From: Fragilaria crotonensis
Taxonomy: Eukaryota > Bacillariophyta > Fragilariophyceae > Fragilariales > Fragilariaceae
Assembly: GCA_022925895.1 (NCBI GenBank)
Contig: JAKSYS010000548.1
Location: forward strand, 1 to 42,412
Direction of reading: 5' to 3'
DNA length: 42,412 nucleotides
Part shown: positions 19,813-31,493 of the stretch, one piece after another
How positions within the stretch are numbered: position 1 is the first letter of the stretch
Layout of the letters: the number at the start of each line of letters is the position of its first letter
Notes under the pieces: model-generated
The model's input: only the letters and a program-made list of their open reading frames with translations
Database searches by the model: none
Told to the model about the DNA's origin: nothing
Program-made: the position numbers and the translations under genes

Positions 19813-22800
19813 CTAACCTGTCAGGGCACCACCTCGTCGCATGCCAATTACAGGTGCTTGTCGCACCAAATCGTCTTCCGCCACGGGCAGGCTGCCCGCC
19901 GGTGGAATGGTCTTTCCAATCGCCGTGTACAAATCCGCCTCGTCCAACCCCAGCGTTTCCAATGTGAGCTGCAAATCTCGAGCGGTGATGGATTCAACAA
20001 CAGCATGGAAATCTGTCACAGATAGCGGTCCCTTGAGAGGAATAGACTCTTCCTGGAGACCTGACATAAGCTGCGTCCAATAGGAGGAAGTTCGCAATTC
20101 ACCTTCGTGTCGGTTCAGAACAACGCGCTTCGACGACTCAACGTTGTCAGCTGTGATGACTTGGGACTTGCGGAGGGCTGCAAGCGTCTCCTTGCAGCCT
20201 CTAGAGCCAATTGCGCCTTCTCCTTTGAGGCCGTGACGGTCACCAAAAACCAACCGCCAGCGAGACGTTCGAAGTTTGTGAACGAAAAGTTAGCGTCGTA
20301 AGTTAGCTGCCGGCGTTCTCGGACGGTGGAGAAAAGTCTCCGATTAATGATTTCGGAGAGCAGACTCAGAGCAACGTGTGCGAAAAGAGGATGACTGCGG
20401 CGCTTTTTATCGTATTCACTTGCTTTCTTGTCCGCGTCCAGCACCCGCTGAGCAACGGTCGTACCGTCGGACAAATATCCCCAGCTGTTAGGCGCTGATC
20501 CAGCAACATAGGCCACGGCCCGAGGATCAGGATCTTCGAGCTCTAGTTCGATATATTTGCCCGGTACTGGAATCAGTGGGACCATACTGGGTGTTGCCTC
20601 AACGGCTTGCTTGTATTGCTGGTTGGTATCCTCAGGAATACTTCCAAGATACCTTTTCACCATATCCAACACGTCGACCACATCAAAGTCGCCAGCCATT
20701 GAAATCTCCAAGTTCGAAGGAAGCATTTGTGACATGACTGCGAGCTTGGCCTCGTCCAGGGTAATGTCATTGACATCGTCAACATTGATGGAAAGGAATC
20801 GCTCGTCATGCTGCGTCATTGTCTCCATGATACGCTCAGTCGACAGATTCTCCAAGTTCTTCTGTAAACTCTCATGATTGCTGCGGAAACTCTGCTTGCT
20901 TCTACCCAAGGCATCCTGTTCCCACTTGAACCCAACAATGATCTCGCGGACGACCTGCAGCACAGCTTCGGTTCCGGTAATTCCAAGCTGGATATCATCC
21001 CCGAACCCGACATTACCCACATTAGTGGTGGGGAAAACGAAGTCAACGGTGATGGACTCCTCATTGCACGCGATTTCCACCATTAGCAGGTGGTCTACAC
21101 AGAATAATTCCACTTGCTCACGAGTCCATGGACCAAAGGCGCCACCTTCCTGCATGGTACGAGCTCCCACGGCCATCGCGCCATTCTTAAATCCAAGCTT
21201 TTTTCCGCATCGCGGCCGCCAGGAGCGACGAGACGCAAGTGCCCGCGCTGAGATTCGGCGGGGTTTTGAGCAATACCGATTCGAATGCCGTTACCCAAAC
21301 GGCGAAGGGTGAATGGACGGGTGAGTTGGTCTGCCGACGTATTCGGTGTTCCATCGGTGAAACTCCCGCCTTGCCAAACCGGCGGATTGGCTTCCACAAC
21401 TGCTGCAAGCTCTTCTTCTGGGATCAAAGTGTGAGGGACATGGATGTCCTCTTCTGGTTCAACCTCAATCTGGCAGGCATCGTAGATAGTCTTGACAAGG
21501 CTATCCGCATCGCAGTATGCGGGGTTACCTTCAGGAATTCCTTTAGGCATGCACGCAACAGCGATGGTCACCCCATCAGCAGCTTCGCAGTGGGCATTGA
21601 ATCCCGTTATGTGCGAACACAGCTCTGCTGCAGCCTCGTTAACCTCCTCCAATGTCAGCGCTTGGAGAGCATGTGCAGTCTGGTAGTATGATTGTTCAGG
21701 TGACATGAAGATGTGCCCGTTTGCTACCGTCTCCATCAAGTGAGAAAGCTGGTCGCCATGACTGATTCGGTCGCCTTGAGCCGCCAGTTGCTCGGCATCA
21801 GTCATCAAGGACGAGGCATAACGCTCCATTTCTCCAGAGGTCACACCATAGAGGCCCAACTTGCGAATCTCGGAGAGTGACTTGCATATGGCATCCTTCC
21901 AGCGCGATGGCTCGGCAGTCATGTCCAAACTGCAGACGGCACATCCCTCACGAGCAGAGTCAAGCTGATTGAATTCCACAAATGTGAAGGCTGGATCATC
22001 ACTACGACCCCCAACATTCAAACGAATTTGCAGCGCGGCAAGCGCGATGCGCCTTGCTAAGGAGCGACGGAAGGAACTCCATGTCAACAACTGGCTCCAC
22101 GGGACGCTTTGCAAAGATGTGAAGCGAGAACGCTTGAAGGAGCTCATGTTTGTACATGTGCGGGCGGATTTTCTTTCCAGGCGCGAGTTCGTGGATATCA
22201 ATGGTGTCGACGTTGTCGTCTAATGAGTACGAATTCTGCAGGTGGATATCAAAACCGGTGACTTCAGCTGGTTTAATCAGACGTTCGTCGATTTTTCGGC
22301 CTCGCGGGACACACCAGTCGTGACGGACAGGAGGATAATGCCAACTTTGAGCGGCCTTGACAGTATTGTCGATAATAGCATCGGCCAACACACTTGCTTC
22401 TTTCTTGATTTCTGCAAGCTTTATCTCCGAAGCCTGTTTCTCTGCAGTAATATGTCCAAATTTATCTTCGATTTCACGCACGGCTTCATCCGGATCTACA
22501 TCTCCGACTAGATAGAGCAAGACATTGTCGGGGCGGTAATGGGTACGATGCCAAGTGCGGACATCATCATTCTGCCAGGTGCGGATCAAGGACTCCTTAC
22601 CAATCGGGAAGCGTTTGGCCAAACGATTCTCGCGGTGGAGAGTGGATAGAATTTGACATTCGACGCGATACTCAATGGTGTTGACCATGGTCATTTCGGA
22701 TAAGACAGCCGCACGCTCCTTCTCCAAACGCGATGTTTCCACACGTGCCTCCATGACATCCACCAGCGCATCAAGCGCCATGGGGAGCATGGGCGGACCT

Positions 22801-23497
22801 CCACCGGGTGCTCGAATGGGACATGCGGCATAAAACACAGTGTGGTGAAAATCCGTGTAGGCGTTGGTTTGAGATCCGGTCCCAAAAAGACGTTCACGCT
22901 TCCGCGATCCCATGTAGGCAACGTGCTCGGTCAAGTGTGCAATACCCTGCTGCGGTTCCTGTTCGTCCGCTATCCCAATAAAAAATTGCTTAGCAGTTGA
23001 CACATTACACAACTCACTATTTCAGGACATTCCAGCAATGATCACTTACCAGAACCAGAAAATACTTGAAGATGAACCTCGAAGCGGCCAGGGGGGCTCT
23101 TGTTGGGAAGAATAATGTAGGGTAACCCATTGTCAAGCACACCACTCCGGACAAGAGGATGGACAGGCAGCGCTTCCTTGGAAGGTGGAACGTTGGCCTC
23201 GATCTTTCCCAGTCGGTTGAGTGGCGAGATATGAGGGCGAACACTCGGGTGGGGTTCTCCTCTCAGTTTCCTAATAGGGTTAGAATCCGTGGGCGACTTG
23301 TTCTTGCTACCGAACATACTACTCAATGTGAAGATTTCCTTCGCCCCATCTTTCATAACCAGAGTGGAAGGTTTGACCGAAACTGGAGGCGGCTTGATCA
23401 GTTTTGAGGATCCCCATCTTGATGGAACAAACGAATACCCGTCAACCAACAAAGGAACAGCCAACAGCAACAGGGCATTGTGAACATACAACTTCAT
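19813..23497 (-). CDS. SPP: Stromal processing peptidase (M16 metallopeptidase), three frameshifts
   Basis: SPP removes transit peptides from proteins imported into plastids. Exon 1 (23497-23050) starts with a signal peptide (MKLYVHNALLLLAVPLLVDG) followed by YSFVPS, a plastid-import-like junction. An 80-base intron (23049-22970) follows. Exon 2 carries the inverted zinc motif HLTEH (22937-22923) in HLTEHVAYMGSRKRERLFGTG and the downstream glutamate in AAVLSEM. Later family blocks are REGCAVCSLDMTAEP, REQVELFCVDHL and ERRQLTYDANFSF. Three one-base shifts interrupt exon 2: at about 22074-22080 (extra base), 21199-21204 (six A on the coding strand where seven would restore frame) and 20197-20201 (missing base). 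Corrected length is about 1,200 residues, normal for SPP. Conserved sequence on both sides of each break argues for an intact gene. Confidence 0.85.
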
Positions 23498-24582
23498 CCT
23501 TGAATAGATCTCAACACTCTACGGAAGATATTTCCAAGGCTTCGGGCGAGAACTTCACGACCTTTTCGTCAGCGAAACCTCGTTGTGTGTAAGAAGCAAG
23601 GACCTTGGATGAAATGAGACACCACCCAACAAAACCAACACTCGGATTGACCTAGTAGTATAGAGTAAACCCTTGTTGAAGGTTAGAGTAGCGATGTATT
23701 TATTTGATGGTGAGAGGCCTCGTTCGGCACGGCCCGATTGTCGTCGGTCGTCGGGCTGAGTCGGCCTCATCTCAAAGTCTGTTCCCTCTTCGCATTTACT
23801 ATACCAGAGCCGACGTAAGCTGACGTAGTTATTCCACGTTCCTATAGTGCAAGAACCACCCGTATACGAACTCGTACTACTATACTGGTACTTATCAAAT
23901 CGCGTTCGTACGCACATGTGCCTATGGTTTTTTCGAGAGCTGAGTTGCATGCGGTGTGCACTGTACTGTATGCGTGATGCGTATTTGGTTGAAGTTGCGC
24001 AACCTGCGGAACGTGTATGCATAGGAAAATAGCTTTTTTGAGTTCAATAAAAATTCAAACCGTTATTTACCGGACCTTCGACAACACACAACACGCGCCT
24101 CCCCATTCCCCATCCACACCACGTATCATTTTAGTTCTGTATGTTGTCCTGCAACGTCAACGCTGCCTCAGCCGCAGGCCTTCAAGCTAACGACAAGGTC
24201 AATGAACCGTCGTATAATACCTTTTAGAACAAAGAATACAAATACTCGGAGTCTCGGATGGGGCAATACCGGGCAGTTTCGTAAATCTAACGATCTAACA
24301 AGTGTAGTAGAGACTTGCGCCAACATCTCCGAGGACGAAAGGTCACTCCCGTTGCATTGTAGTATCGAACATTAATCGCCTCCTCGAGTAGACTAGTGCA
24401 CCAGTAAATGTGGCATGCTGCCAGCTAAGAGTACGACTCCTTCACAACGCTTGACAACATTTGCTTTCGTAGCCAACCAGTCAATCACGCAACGCCGAAC
24501 CAATTTGTGAGACTACGTCGAGACCTAGAGGTCCAAAGAACCAGATAGACCTACCGGTAGACATCGACAATGACACGGGTAT
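23498..24582. other. Intergenic region with a GTAC cluster
   Basis: GTAC-containing words lie at about 23865-23970. A GC-rich imperfect hairpin (GCCCGA...TCGGGC) lies near 23732-23755. A CA-rich stretch at 24080-24125 resembles a diatom 5' UTR and is followed by a 28-codon frame at 24141, which I do not call. No RNA gene was recognised. Confidence 0.45.
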
Positions 24583-25307
24583 TCAACAAAGGTCTTTCCA
24601 TAATGGTTCTTCCATAGGAATCCCAACTTGTTCGTTTTTTCCATCGCCACCCATGGGTGTCAGGTTGGGATACCTGTCATGTAACAGTTGGATGAGCGCT
24701 TCGTAGAGGAGTGTATTACCACTCCCCGACAGATGCAATCCATCGCTGAGATGTTGGCTGTATTCAGAACCATTGCCTCCCAGCAGCTCAAATACATCCA
24801 AAACCTCACAATCGTGCGCTGCGGCTACATCTCGGCAGGCTGAACCATAGTTTCTAGAAACCTCGTTCCGTCGATCCGGCACACGCTTATTTCCCGTTCA
24901 GCCATCCAACGATCTTCGTCGACGGGCGGCGGTGTCAGTAGAATGACTGGGAAACCTTGGTTTTTAATGCATCGGACGATCTTCCCCAGATTGTGTCGAT
25001 ATTCTTCCAGAGGCACATGTTGAGGCTCACCCGGCAATGCTGCATCGTTCGCACCAAGGAAAACAGTACAAAAGAGCACGGGCGCCTTGTCCGTAGTGCC
25101 GTCCTCCACAAAAACGCGAGGCAGCATCTCAAGGGCATGGCGAGTGTTATATCCAGAGAAACCTCGATTCAAGACATCGGCACGACGTGAGTAGGCCGAC
25201 GCAAGCAACGATACCCAACCGACTTGACCATTGACACCGAAACCGAGCTGTGTTAAGGAATCTCCAAAGGTAGCAATGATAGGGCGGATGCTGAGGGGAC
25301 GCACCAT
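24583..25307 (-). CDS. SGNH-hydrolase esterase, IAH1-like, one frameshift
   Basis: The family hydrolyses short-chain esters (yeast IAH1 acts on isoamyl acetate). Block I is ATFGDSLTQLG with the nucleophile serine, block II NRGFSGYNT, block III FLGANDAALPG, and the Asp-His pair lies in SDGLHLSGSG. LTPPPVDEDRW is typical of the IAH1 branch. The frame breaks at about 24889-24895, where one missing base in a GGGAAA run fits; the RRNEVSRNYGSACRDVAAAHDCEVLDVF part is then in line. Corrected length is about 241 residues. The ATG at 25307 starts 17 residues before block I. A copia element sits 49 bases upstream of it, so the native promoter is displaced by about 5.8 kb. Confidence 0.85.
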
Positions 25308-25355
25308 CGTCGGATTCAGGGAAAGTGACGACCTCAATTTGGTTGGCCGTTTGGA

Positions 25356-25360
25356 GTTCG
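25356..25360. repeat. Target-site duplication, left copy (GTTCG)
   Basis: GTTCG directly precedes the 5' LTR and recurs directly after the 3' LTR (31115-31119). A 5-base duplication is usual for Ty1/copia integration. Confidence 0.9.
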
Positions 25361-25761
25361 TGTTGAACGTCGCGGATGGCGAGCTGTGGACAGACGACGA
25401 GTGGACTGAGATCGCGTACACGACTAAGCGTAATCGGCATGTCGGAATGGCGAACGAGGAGCGATCAATCGGGATCAACAAGCATGAAGGGACCGCCATG
25501 CATGGAACGGTCAAAGACGGCAATGTAATGGATACAGAACATTGCAAATGTGACGGTAACAGCGAGTGCGAATCCATGTGTGATCGCGAATATCGAAAGT
25601 CGAATCAGCGATTGAAATGGGAGATTGAACACATCGATTGATGTGCTCATATTTAATTTAAAATCTGGTTAACGTGACTTCAAACCACTTTAGCAAGTTA
25701 AGACTACAATACTGTTACTTCATAGTACAGTCGTGGCCTATACGAACTAATAGTTTCAACA
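25361..25761 (+). repeat. 5' long terminal repeat
   Basis: 401 bases, starting TGTTGAACG and ending TTTCAACA, so the ends form a short inverted repeat with TG...CA borders. By eye it matches the 3' copy base for base. Confidence 0.95.
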
Positions 25762-25802
25762 TTTTAAATTAAATACGTAAGAAGCCGATACCAACGTATA
25801 TC

Positions 25803-27227
25803 ATGCCAGAGGAATCGTCGTCGAAGATTGCCGAAGGCGGAGCCGGGACTTCGCAGAAGGAGACCGGAACCGCTACAGGAAAGAAGACAGGAAACGCCAC
25901 CGGGCAACAAGCCAAGGGATTTGCTCCAAGGGCTCCTAAGTTCGAAGGAAAGTCTACCGACCTCAAGGGTCACATCTACGATTGTTCGGACGTCCGCCAG
26001 TCCGACCAATACACCAAGACAACCAAGGAAATTGCCGAGTATGTTGGGAGGACGTACACCTACGGTGGCGATGCCAGGTTGGCCGTCGAAACGCTCACTT
26101 TGCCAACGCTTATCTCACCAACGGACCCTCCCGAGAACGCGAACAGGACCGAAACTCGCATCTGGGAGAAGACCGTTGATGAATACGTGAAGCAGCGCTC
26201 TTACCTTGCAGAAAACATGAAGACACTCTACTCTCTCGTCTGGGGACAATGCACCGACATTATGCGCCAGAAACTTGAGGCACACGAAACGTTTGCAGGA
26301 GTGTCGACCACGGGTGATGGTCTCGGATTGCTCAAGCTGGTGAAGGGGATTGCATTCCAATTCCAGAGCCAGAAATATCTACCCCATGCACTTCATGAAG
26401 CATTGAAGAGATACTACAACTGCTCTCAGGGGAAGTTCGCATCCGCCCAAGCGTACCTCGAACATTTCCAAAACGTGATCGCCGTCGTGACCGAAAGCGG
26501 CGGGTCTATCGCAGGACACGAAGGAATCGAAAACATCATCATCGGCGAAGAAGGCTACGATCGTGAGAGCATGACCGAAGCACAGGCGAACGAAGTCAAG
26601 GATAAAACCACGGCGCGTTCCACGGCCATGGCTTTCCTTCTTGGAAGCGACCGAAGCAGGTACGGGAGGCTCATTGAAGACCTCGAGAACGATTTCCTTC
26701 AAGGCCGCAATCACTATCCAGGTACCGTGTTGGAAGCTTTCAACCTGATCGCAAACTGGAAGCAGGAACGTACTGGATGGCGTGCACCAACCGCCGACGG
26801 CGTGGCATTCGCCAATGTCGACGACAAGCCCAAGACCCCACGCGCCAGTAAGGCCCACATCACCTGTCACAGGTGCAACAAGAAGGGACACTACGCGTCG
26901 GAATGCCCTGAAAAACTCGAGGGAGCAACCGGAGGAGTAACCGGTCCCAAAACCGGAACCGGTGCCAGCACCGGAGCAATGTTGCTCAACGCGGGAATCG
27001 CCAGCGGAGAATTCGATGAACCTGTCGCCCACTTTCAGTTCGTGAACGCATCGAAGGGCGTCTCCTGCCAGATCGGCGAAGATGGTAAACTTCCCAGGAC
27101 CTGGATACTCTCGACAACCAGTCGACAGTGGACGTTTTTTGCAACAGTGACCTTCTCACTGATGTCAGAGAAGACGTCGAATACATGGAAATCCACTGCA
27201 ATGCCGGAGTTGCGAGCACCAACCTGA
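25803..27227 (+). CDS. gag: Gag-like capsid protein of the copia element
   Basis: The Gag-like region ends in a zinc knuckle CHRCNKKGHYASEC (CX2CX4HX4C), which packages element RNA. The N-terminus is rich in Gly, Lys and Thr. After the knuckle the frame continues to LPRTWIL and then leaves the conserved path. The expected protease motif DNQSTVDVF appears in the next frame from 27113, as if one base of a CTCCTC had been lost. In related elements gag and pol are usually one frame, so the last 38 or so residues here are probably out of frame. Confidence 0.85.
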   Translation: MPEESSSKIAEGGAGTSQKETGTATGKKTGNATGQQAKGFAPRAPKFEGKSTDLKGHIYDCSDVRQSDQYTKTTKEIAEYVGRTYTYGGDARLAVETLTLPTLISPTDPPENANRTETRIWEKTVDEYVKQRSYLAENMKTLYSLVWGQCTDIMRQKLEAHETFAGVSTTGDGLGLLKLVKGIAFQFQSQKYLPHALHEALKRYYNCSQGKFASAQAYLEHFQNVIAVVTESGGSIAGHEGIENIIIGEEGYDRESMTEAQANEVKDKTTARSTAMAFLLGSDRSRYGRLIEDLENDFLQGRNHYPGTVLEAFNLIANWKQERTGWRAPTADGVAFANVDDKPKTPRASKAHITCHRCNKKGHYASECPEKLEGATGGVTGPKTGTGASTGAMLLNAGIASGEFDEPVAHFQFVNASKGVSCQIGEDGKLPRTWILSTTSRQWTFFATVTFSLMSEKTSNTWKSTAMPELRAPT

Positions 27228-30200
27228 TCGGAGACCTCGCAGGATACGGGACCGTCTGGTACCACCCAAACGGTATCGCTAACATACTGTCTCTGTCCAG
27301 GGTCAGAGAACACGGGTACCACGTGACTTATGACAGCAACGGCGGTAACAAATTCCTCGTAAGCAAACCCGATGGGAGCAGCCGAGCATTCCACGAATCC
27401 GAACGCGGACTGTACTTCCTGGATACGAGAGCCAACGGCACCGGGACCATTATGATTAACACCGTCGCCGACAATAAAAACGCATATACGAACCGTGCAT
27501 ATACCCGCGCTGTCCTCGCTCGCAACATCCAGAAAATGATCGGGCGCCCAACGACAAAGGAGTTTGTCAAAATTGTTGAAATGAACCTTCTGCCCAACTG
27601 CCCCGTGACCCGTGAAGACATCCTCATCGCAGAGAAAATCTTCGGACCCGACATCGGTTCTCTGAAAGGAAAGACGGTTCGCCGCGGCACCGACCATGTG
27701 GAAGTATCCGCTACACCCGTGCCGTCGGAACTTATGTCCCAATATCGCAACGTCACTATCGGAGCCGACATCATGTTTGTCAACAAGCTTCCGTTCTTCG
27801 TGACCATATCGCGCAACATCAAATTTGGCACCGCCGTACTCATCACCGACCAAAAACATGAGACTCTGGTCAAGGCCATCCGAGACGTGCTCAACATATA
27901 CAAGAAACGCGGTTTCACCATTGCGACCATGCTAATGGATGGCCAGTTCGAAGGAATCACTGGCGACCTTTCCGAGATGGAAATCACACTCAACACCGTC
28001 GCAAGAGGAGAACACGTACCTGAGGCCGAGCGGTACATTCGCACCATAAAAGAGCGAGCTCGATGCGTATACAACACTATGCCATTCACCAAGATTCCTG
28101 GCAGGATGATTGCCGAGTTGATCTACTATTGTGTATTTTGGCTGAACTCGTTCCCCGGACGCGACGGAGTGTCGACAACTCTCAGCCCACGCGCCATTGT
28201 GACCGGGTCACACATTGATTTTAACAAACACTGCAAGCTCGAGTTCGGTGCCTATGTCCAGGCACACGAAGAGCACGATAACACGATGGCAACCCGGACC
28301 ACCGGAGCCATCGCCCTTCGTCCCACAGGCAACGCCCAAGGCGGCTATTTTCTATATAGCTTGAGCACCGGACGAGTCCTCAACCGCAACAATTGGACTG
28401 CTCTTCCGATGCCACAAGACGTCATTGCCCGTGTGCACACTCTTGCTCGCCGCGCCGCTGCCAACGTGGCCCTTACATTTGCCGACCGCCTCGGAGACAT
28501 CATTCCCGACGAAGATGACGACGACGATGACGACGACGATTACGTTCCCCCTGATGCCGAAGATTACGATAACAATGACGACGAATATCCGTTTGATGAC
28601 GACGATGATGCTCCAGATGACCCTGTACACATCGCAGGAGTGGAGGGTTATTACCCACCAAACGTTCAATTACCAATCGGAGCCCTCGCTATCGAAGTCG
28701 ACGAAGCCGAACCTGAAACCGACAAAGCCGAACCTGAAACCGAAAGCGAGAACGAAGCTGTTATCGAGGCCGAACCTGAACCCGAGCACCTAAACGAACC
28801 CCCAATGAACAACAACCGCGACTATGAGGCGGCAGAACCTGGAAACTTCGACCCTGCTGATGATGACGTAGAAGAAAACAACGAGATCGCTACAGCTCCC
28901 GACATCGCCGAACCACTTGTCGAGGATGCGTTTGGCGGGGATGCACCGCCAGATGAGAACATTGAAACGGCGATGGATCAACAGTACGGTGAGCGTACCG
29001 CAGCATACAATCTACGCCCCCGGAAACCCAGGGACTACGGACACATGCACGCCACGCTAGAGCACACCATGATGACCCAATTCAGTATGAAAAGGGGCAT
29101 CAAGGAGTTTGGAGACGCTGGGGTCGACGCAGTCCTGAGCGAACTACAACAGTTGCACGATCGGAAGGTGCTGCAACCAACGTCGGCAAACGAGCTCACT
29201 AGAGAGGAGAAACGGGCAGCATTGCACTATCTAATGTTCCTAAAGAAAAAACGGTGTGGTCGAATCAAAGGTAGAGGATGCGCCGATGGGAGGAAACAAA
29301 GACTTCATACCAACAAAGAAGACGCTAGCTCCCCCACCGTCGCAATCGAAGCGGTCATGCTATCATGTGTCATCGATGCCCACGAGCGCCGCGATGCAGC
29401 CACCGTGGACATACCAGGAGCGTTCATGCAAGCCGACATGGATGAGCTTGTGCATATGCGACTTGACGGGAAAATGGCAGAACTACTGATGCAAGTCGAC
29501 CCTGAACTGTACCAGCCATACGTCGTATACGAAAATGGTAAGCCGGTGCTGTACGTCATCCTGAAAAAGGCTCTATACGGTACGCTCCGAGCTGCTCTTC
29601 TCTTCTGGCGGAGGCTGTCGAATCAGCTCATCAAATGGGGATTCAAACTGAACCCATATGATCCTTGTGTGGCCAACAAGATCATTAATGGGAAACAATG
29701 CACCATCCTATGACACGTGGATGATCTGAAGATCTCCCATGTGGATCCTGAGGTGGTAACGAGTGTCATCGACATGATTGAATCGGAGTTTGGGAAGGAG
29801 GCACCTCTGACGAAGACCCGCGGGAAGGTGCACGAGTACCTTGGAATAACTATTGATTTCTCCACTGACGGAAAGGTCCGGTTCTCGATGGTCGACTACG
29901 TGCAAGGTATGCTCGATGACCTCCCGGACGATATGCGTGGAGAATGCGCTACGCCCGCATCAAACTTCCTGTTCGATGTCGATGCAGATTGTGAAAAGTT
30001 GGATCCCGAAACTTCCGAACTCTTCCATCACAACACGGCCAAGTTACTGTTTCTCTGTAAACGGGCAAGGCCGGACATTCAAACAGCCGTTGCCTTCCTC
30101 TGCACCAGAGTGAAGGGGCCCGATACTGATGACTACAAAAAGCTCACTCGGGTGATGAAATATTTGCGATCAACCCTTGCGATGCCGTTAACCTTGGAGG

Positions 30201-30994
30201 CCGATGGAAGCAACGTGATCAAGTGGTGGGCAGACGCATCGTATGCGGTCCACCCGGACATGCGGAGCCACACCGGCGGCGTCCTATCTCTTGGGAAGGG
30301 GGCAGTGTACGGTACATCATGTCGCCAAAAGCTTGGAACCAAGAGTTCAACTGAGGCTGAGCTCGTTGGCGTGAGCGATATACTCCCGCAAGTCATTTGG
30401 ACTCGTTATTTCTTGGAGGCACAAGGATACAAGGTGAACGAATCCGTGGTTTATCAGGACAACCAAAGTGCCATCCTGTTGGAGAAAAACGGTCGGGCAT
30501 CGAGCAGTAAGAGGACTCGCCACATTAATATCCGCTACTTCTTCATCGCGGACCGCGTCGCCAACGGCGAGGTTCACATTGAGTACTGTCCAACCAAGGT
30601 CATGTTGGCTGACTACTTCACCAAACCACTTCAAGGCCTGCAGTTCAAAACCTTCCGCGACCAAATAATGAATATTAATCCTGAAGCGGATCCCATTCAG
30701 GATTACAGGAGTGTGTTGAACGTCGCGGATGGCGAGCTGTGGACAGACGACGAGTGGACTGAGATCGCGTACACGACTAAGCGTAATCGGCATGTCGGAA
30801 TGGCGAACGAGGAGCGATCAATCGGGATCAACAAGCATGAAGGGACCGCCATGCATGGAACGGTCAAAGACGGCAATGTAATGGATACAGAACATTGCAA
30901 ATGTGACGGTAACAGCGAGTGCGAATCCATGTGTGATCGCGAATATCGAAAGTCGAATCAGCGATTGAAATGGGAGATTGAACACATCGATTGA
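27113..30994 (+). CDS. pol: Pol polyprotein of the copia element, internal stop
   Basis: Order of domains: protease (DNQSTVDVF), integrase (GADIMFV, MLMDGQFE and EAERYIRTIKER carry the likely D-D-E residues), and an Asp/Glu-rich spacer (about 28500-28990). Reverse transcriptase and RNase H follow (DASYAVHPDMRSHTGG, STEAELVGV, YQDNQSAILL, KRTRHINIRYFF). At 29711-29713 a TGA stands where the RT catalytic block should read WHVDD, a one-base change from TGG. After it the frame stays open to 30994. The last 93 codons or so lie inside the 3' LTR. The order integrase before RT assigns it to Ty1/copia. Confidence 0.9.
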
Positions 30995-31114
30995 TGTGCT
31001 CATATTTAATTTAAAATCTGGTTAACGTGACTTCAAACCACTTTAGCAAGTTAAGACTACAATACTGTTACTTCATAGTACAGTCGTGGCCTATACGAAC
31101 TAATAGTTTCAACA
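30714..31114 (+). repeat. 3' long terminal repeat
   Basis: 401 bases, same as the 5' LTR by eye. Its first 281 bases are also the 3' end of the pol reading frame (stop at 30992-30994). Confidence 0.95.
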
Positions 31115-31119
31115 GTTCG
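31115..31119. repeat. Target-site duplication, right copy (GTTCG)
   Basis: Matches 25356-25360 on the other side of the element. Confidence 0.9.
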
Positions 31120-31493
31120 CGTTTGAATTCTGAGGGGCAGGTCGGCTGTCCATCGGCCCATTTGCTTCGATTGAGCACATTTCATGTAGTCCAGTACTGA
31201 ACTCCAACTACCAGTAGATACTGACGACCTGGTACGTATGTATATGTCTTGTGCTACTCCACAAGTATTTAACATGCTACAAAGGAGCGACAGCCAGACA
31301 CCGTTGCACAAGGAATCTGATGTGTCTGATGAGAAGGTGTGTGCTGACGATGCTGCCGATCAGATCAGCTACGATCACACTTGGGCTGTCTATTGTCTTG
31401 CCTGAATTCTCCGCCAACGCTGAACTTCGGCTCGCTTCTGTAACCAAAGCCACCTTCTGACCCTGTTCGAATGCGCACGAAACCGAGAATAGG
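31120..31493. other. Intergenic region right of the retrotransposon
   Basis: Before the insertion this was continuous with the sequence left of 25361. It is the original upstream region of the esterase gene (minus strand) and the NDUFAF3-like gene (plus strand), so it probably held a divergent promoter. No gene was seen. Confidence 0.5.

Larger units (their letters stand above)
25361..31114 (+). mobile_element. Complete Ty1/copia LTR retrotransposon (CoDi-like)
   Basis: The 5.75-kb element has identical 401-base LTRs, a 5-base target duplication, a gag frame with a CCHC knuckle, and protease-integrase-RT-RNase H in copia order. An acidic spacer lies between integrase and RT. Identical LTRs mean a very recent insertion. 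As written it is not autonomous: gag and protease are out of frame at about 27108, and a TGA interrupts the RT catalytic motif at 29711. I found no clear primer-binding site complementary to initiator-Met tRNA after the 5' LTR, and only a weak purine tract before the 3' LTR. Confidence 0.95.

Noticed and set aside
24141-24227. 28-codon frame after a CA-rich leader-like stretch
   Set aside because: Too short to support; no match and no clear splicing to a longer product.
25762-25802. Primer-binding site after the 5' LTR
   Set aside because: A TGGTATC-like sequence is present only on the opposite strand, so it cannot pair with initiator-Met tRNA in the needed orientation.
29711-29713. TGA in the RT motif read as selenocysteine or Trp
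   Set aside because: The family has Trp here, and TGA serves as a stop in neighbouring nuclear genes such as the one ending at 12853. Nothing suggests recoding.
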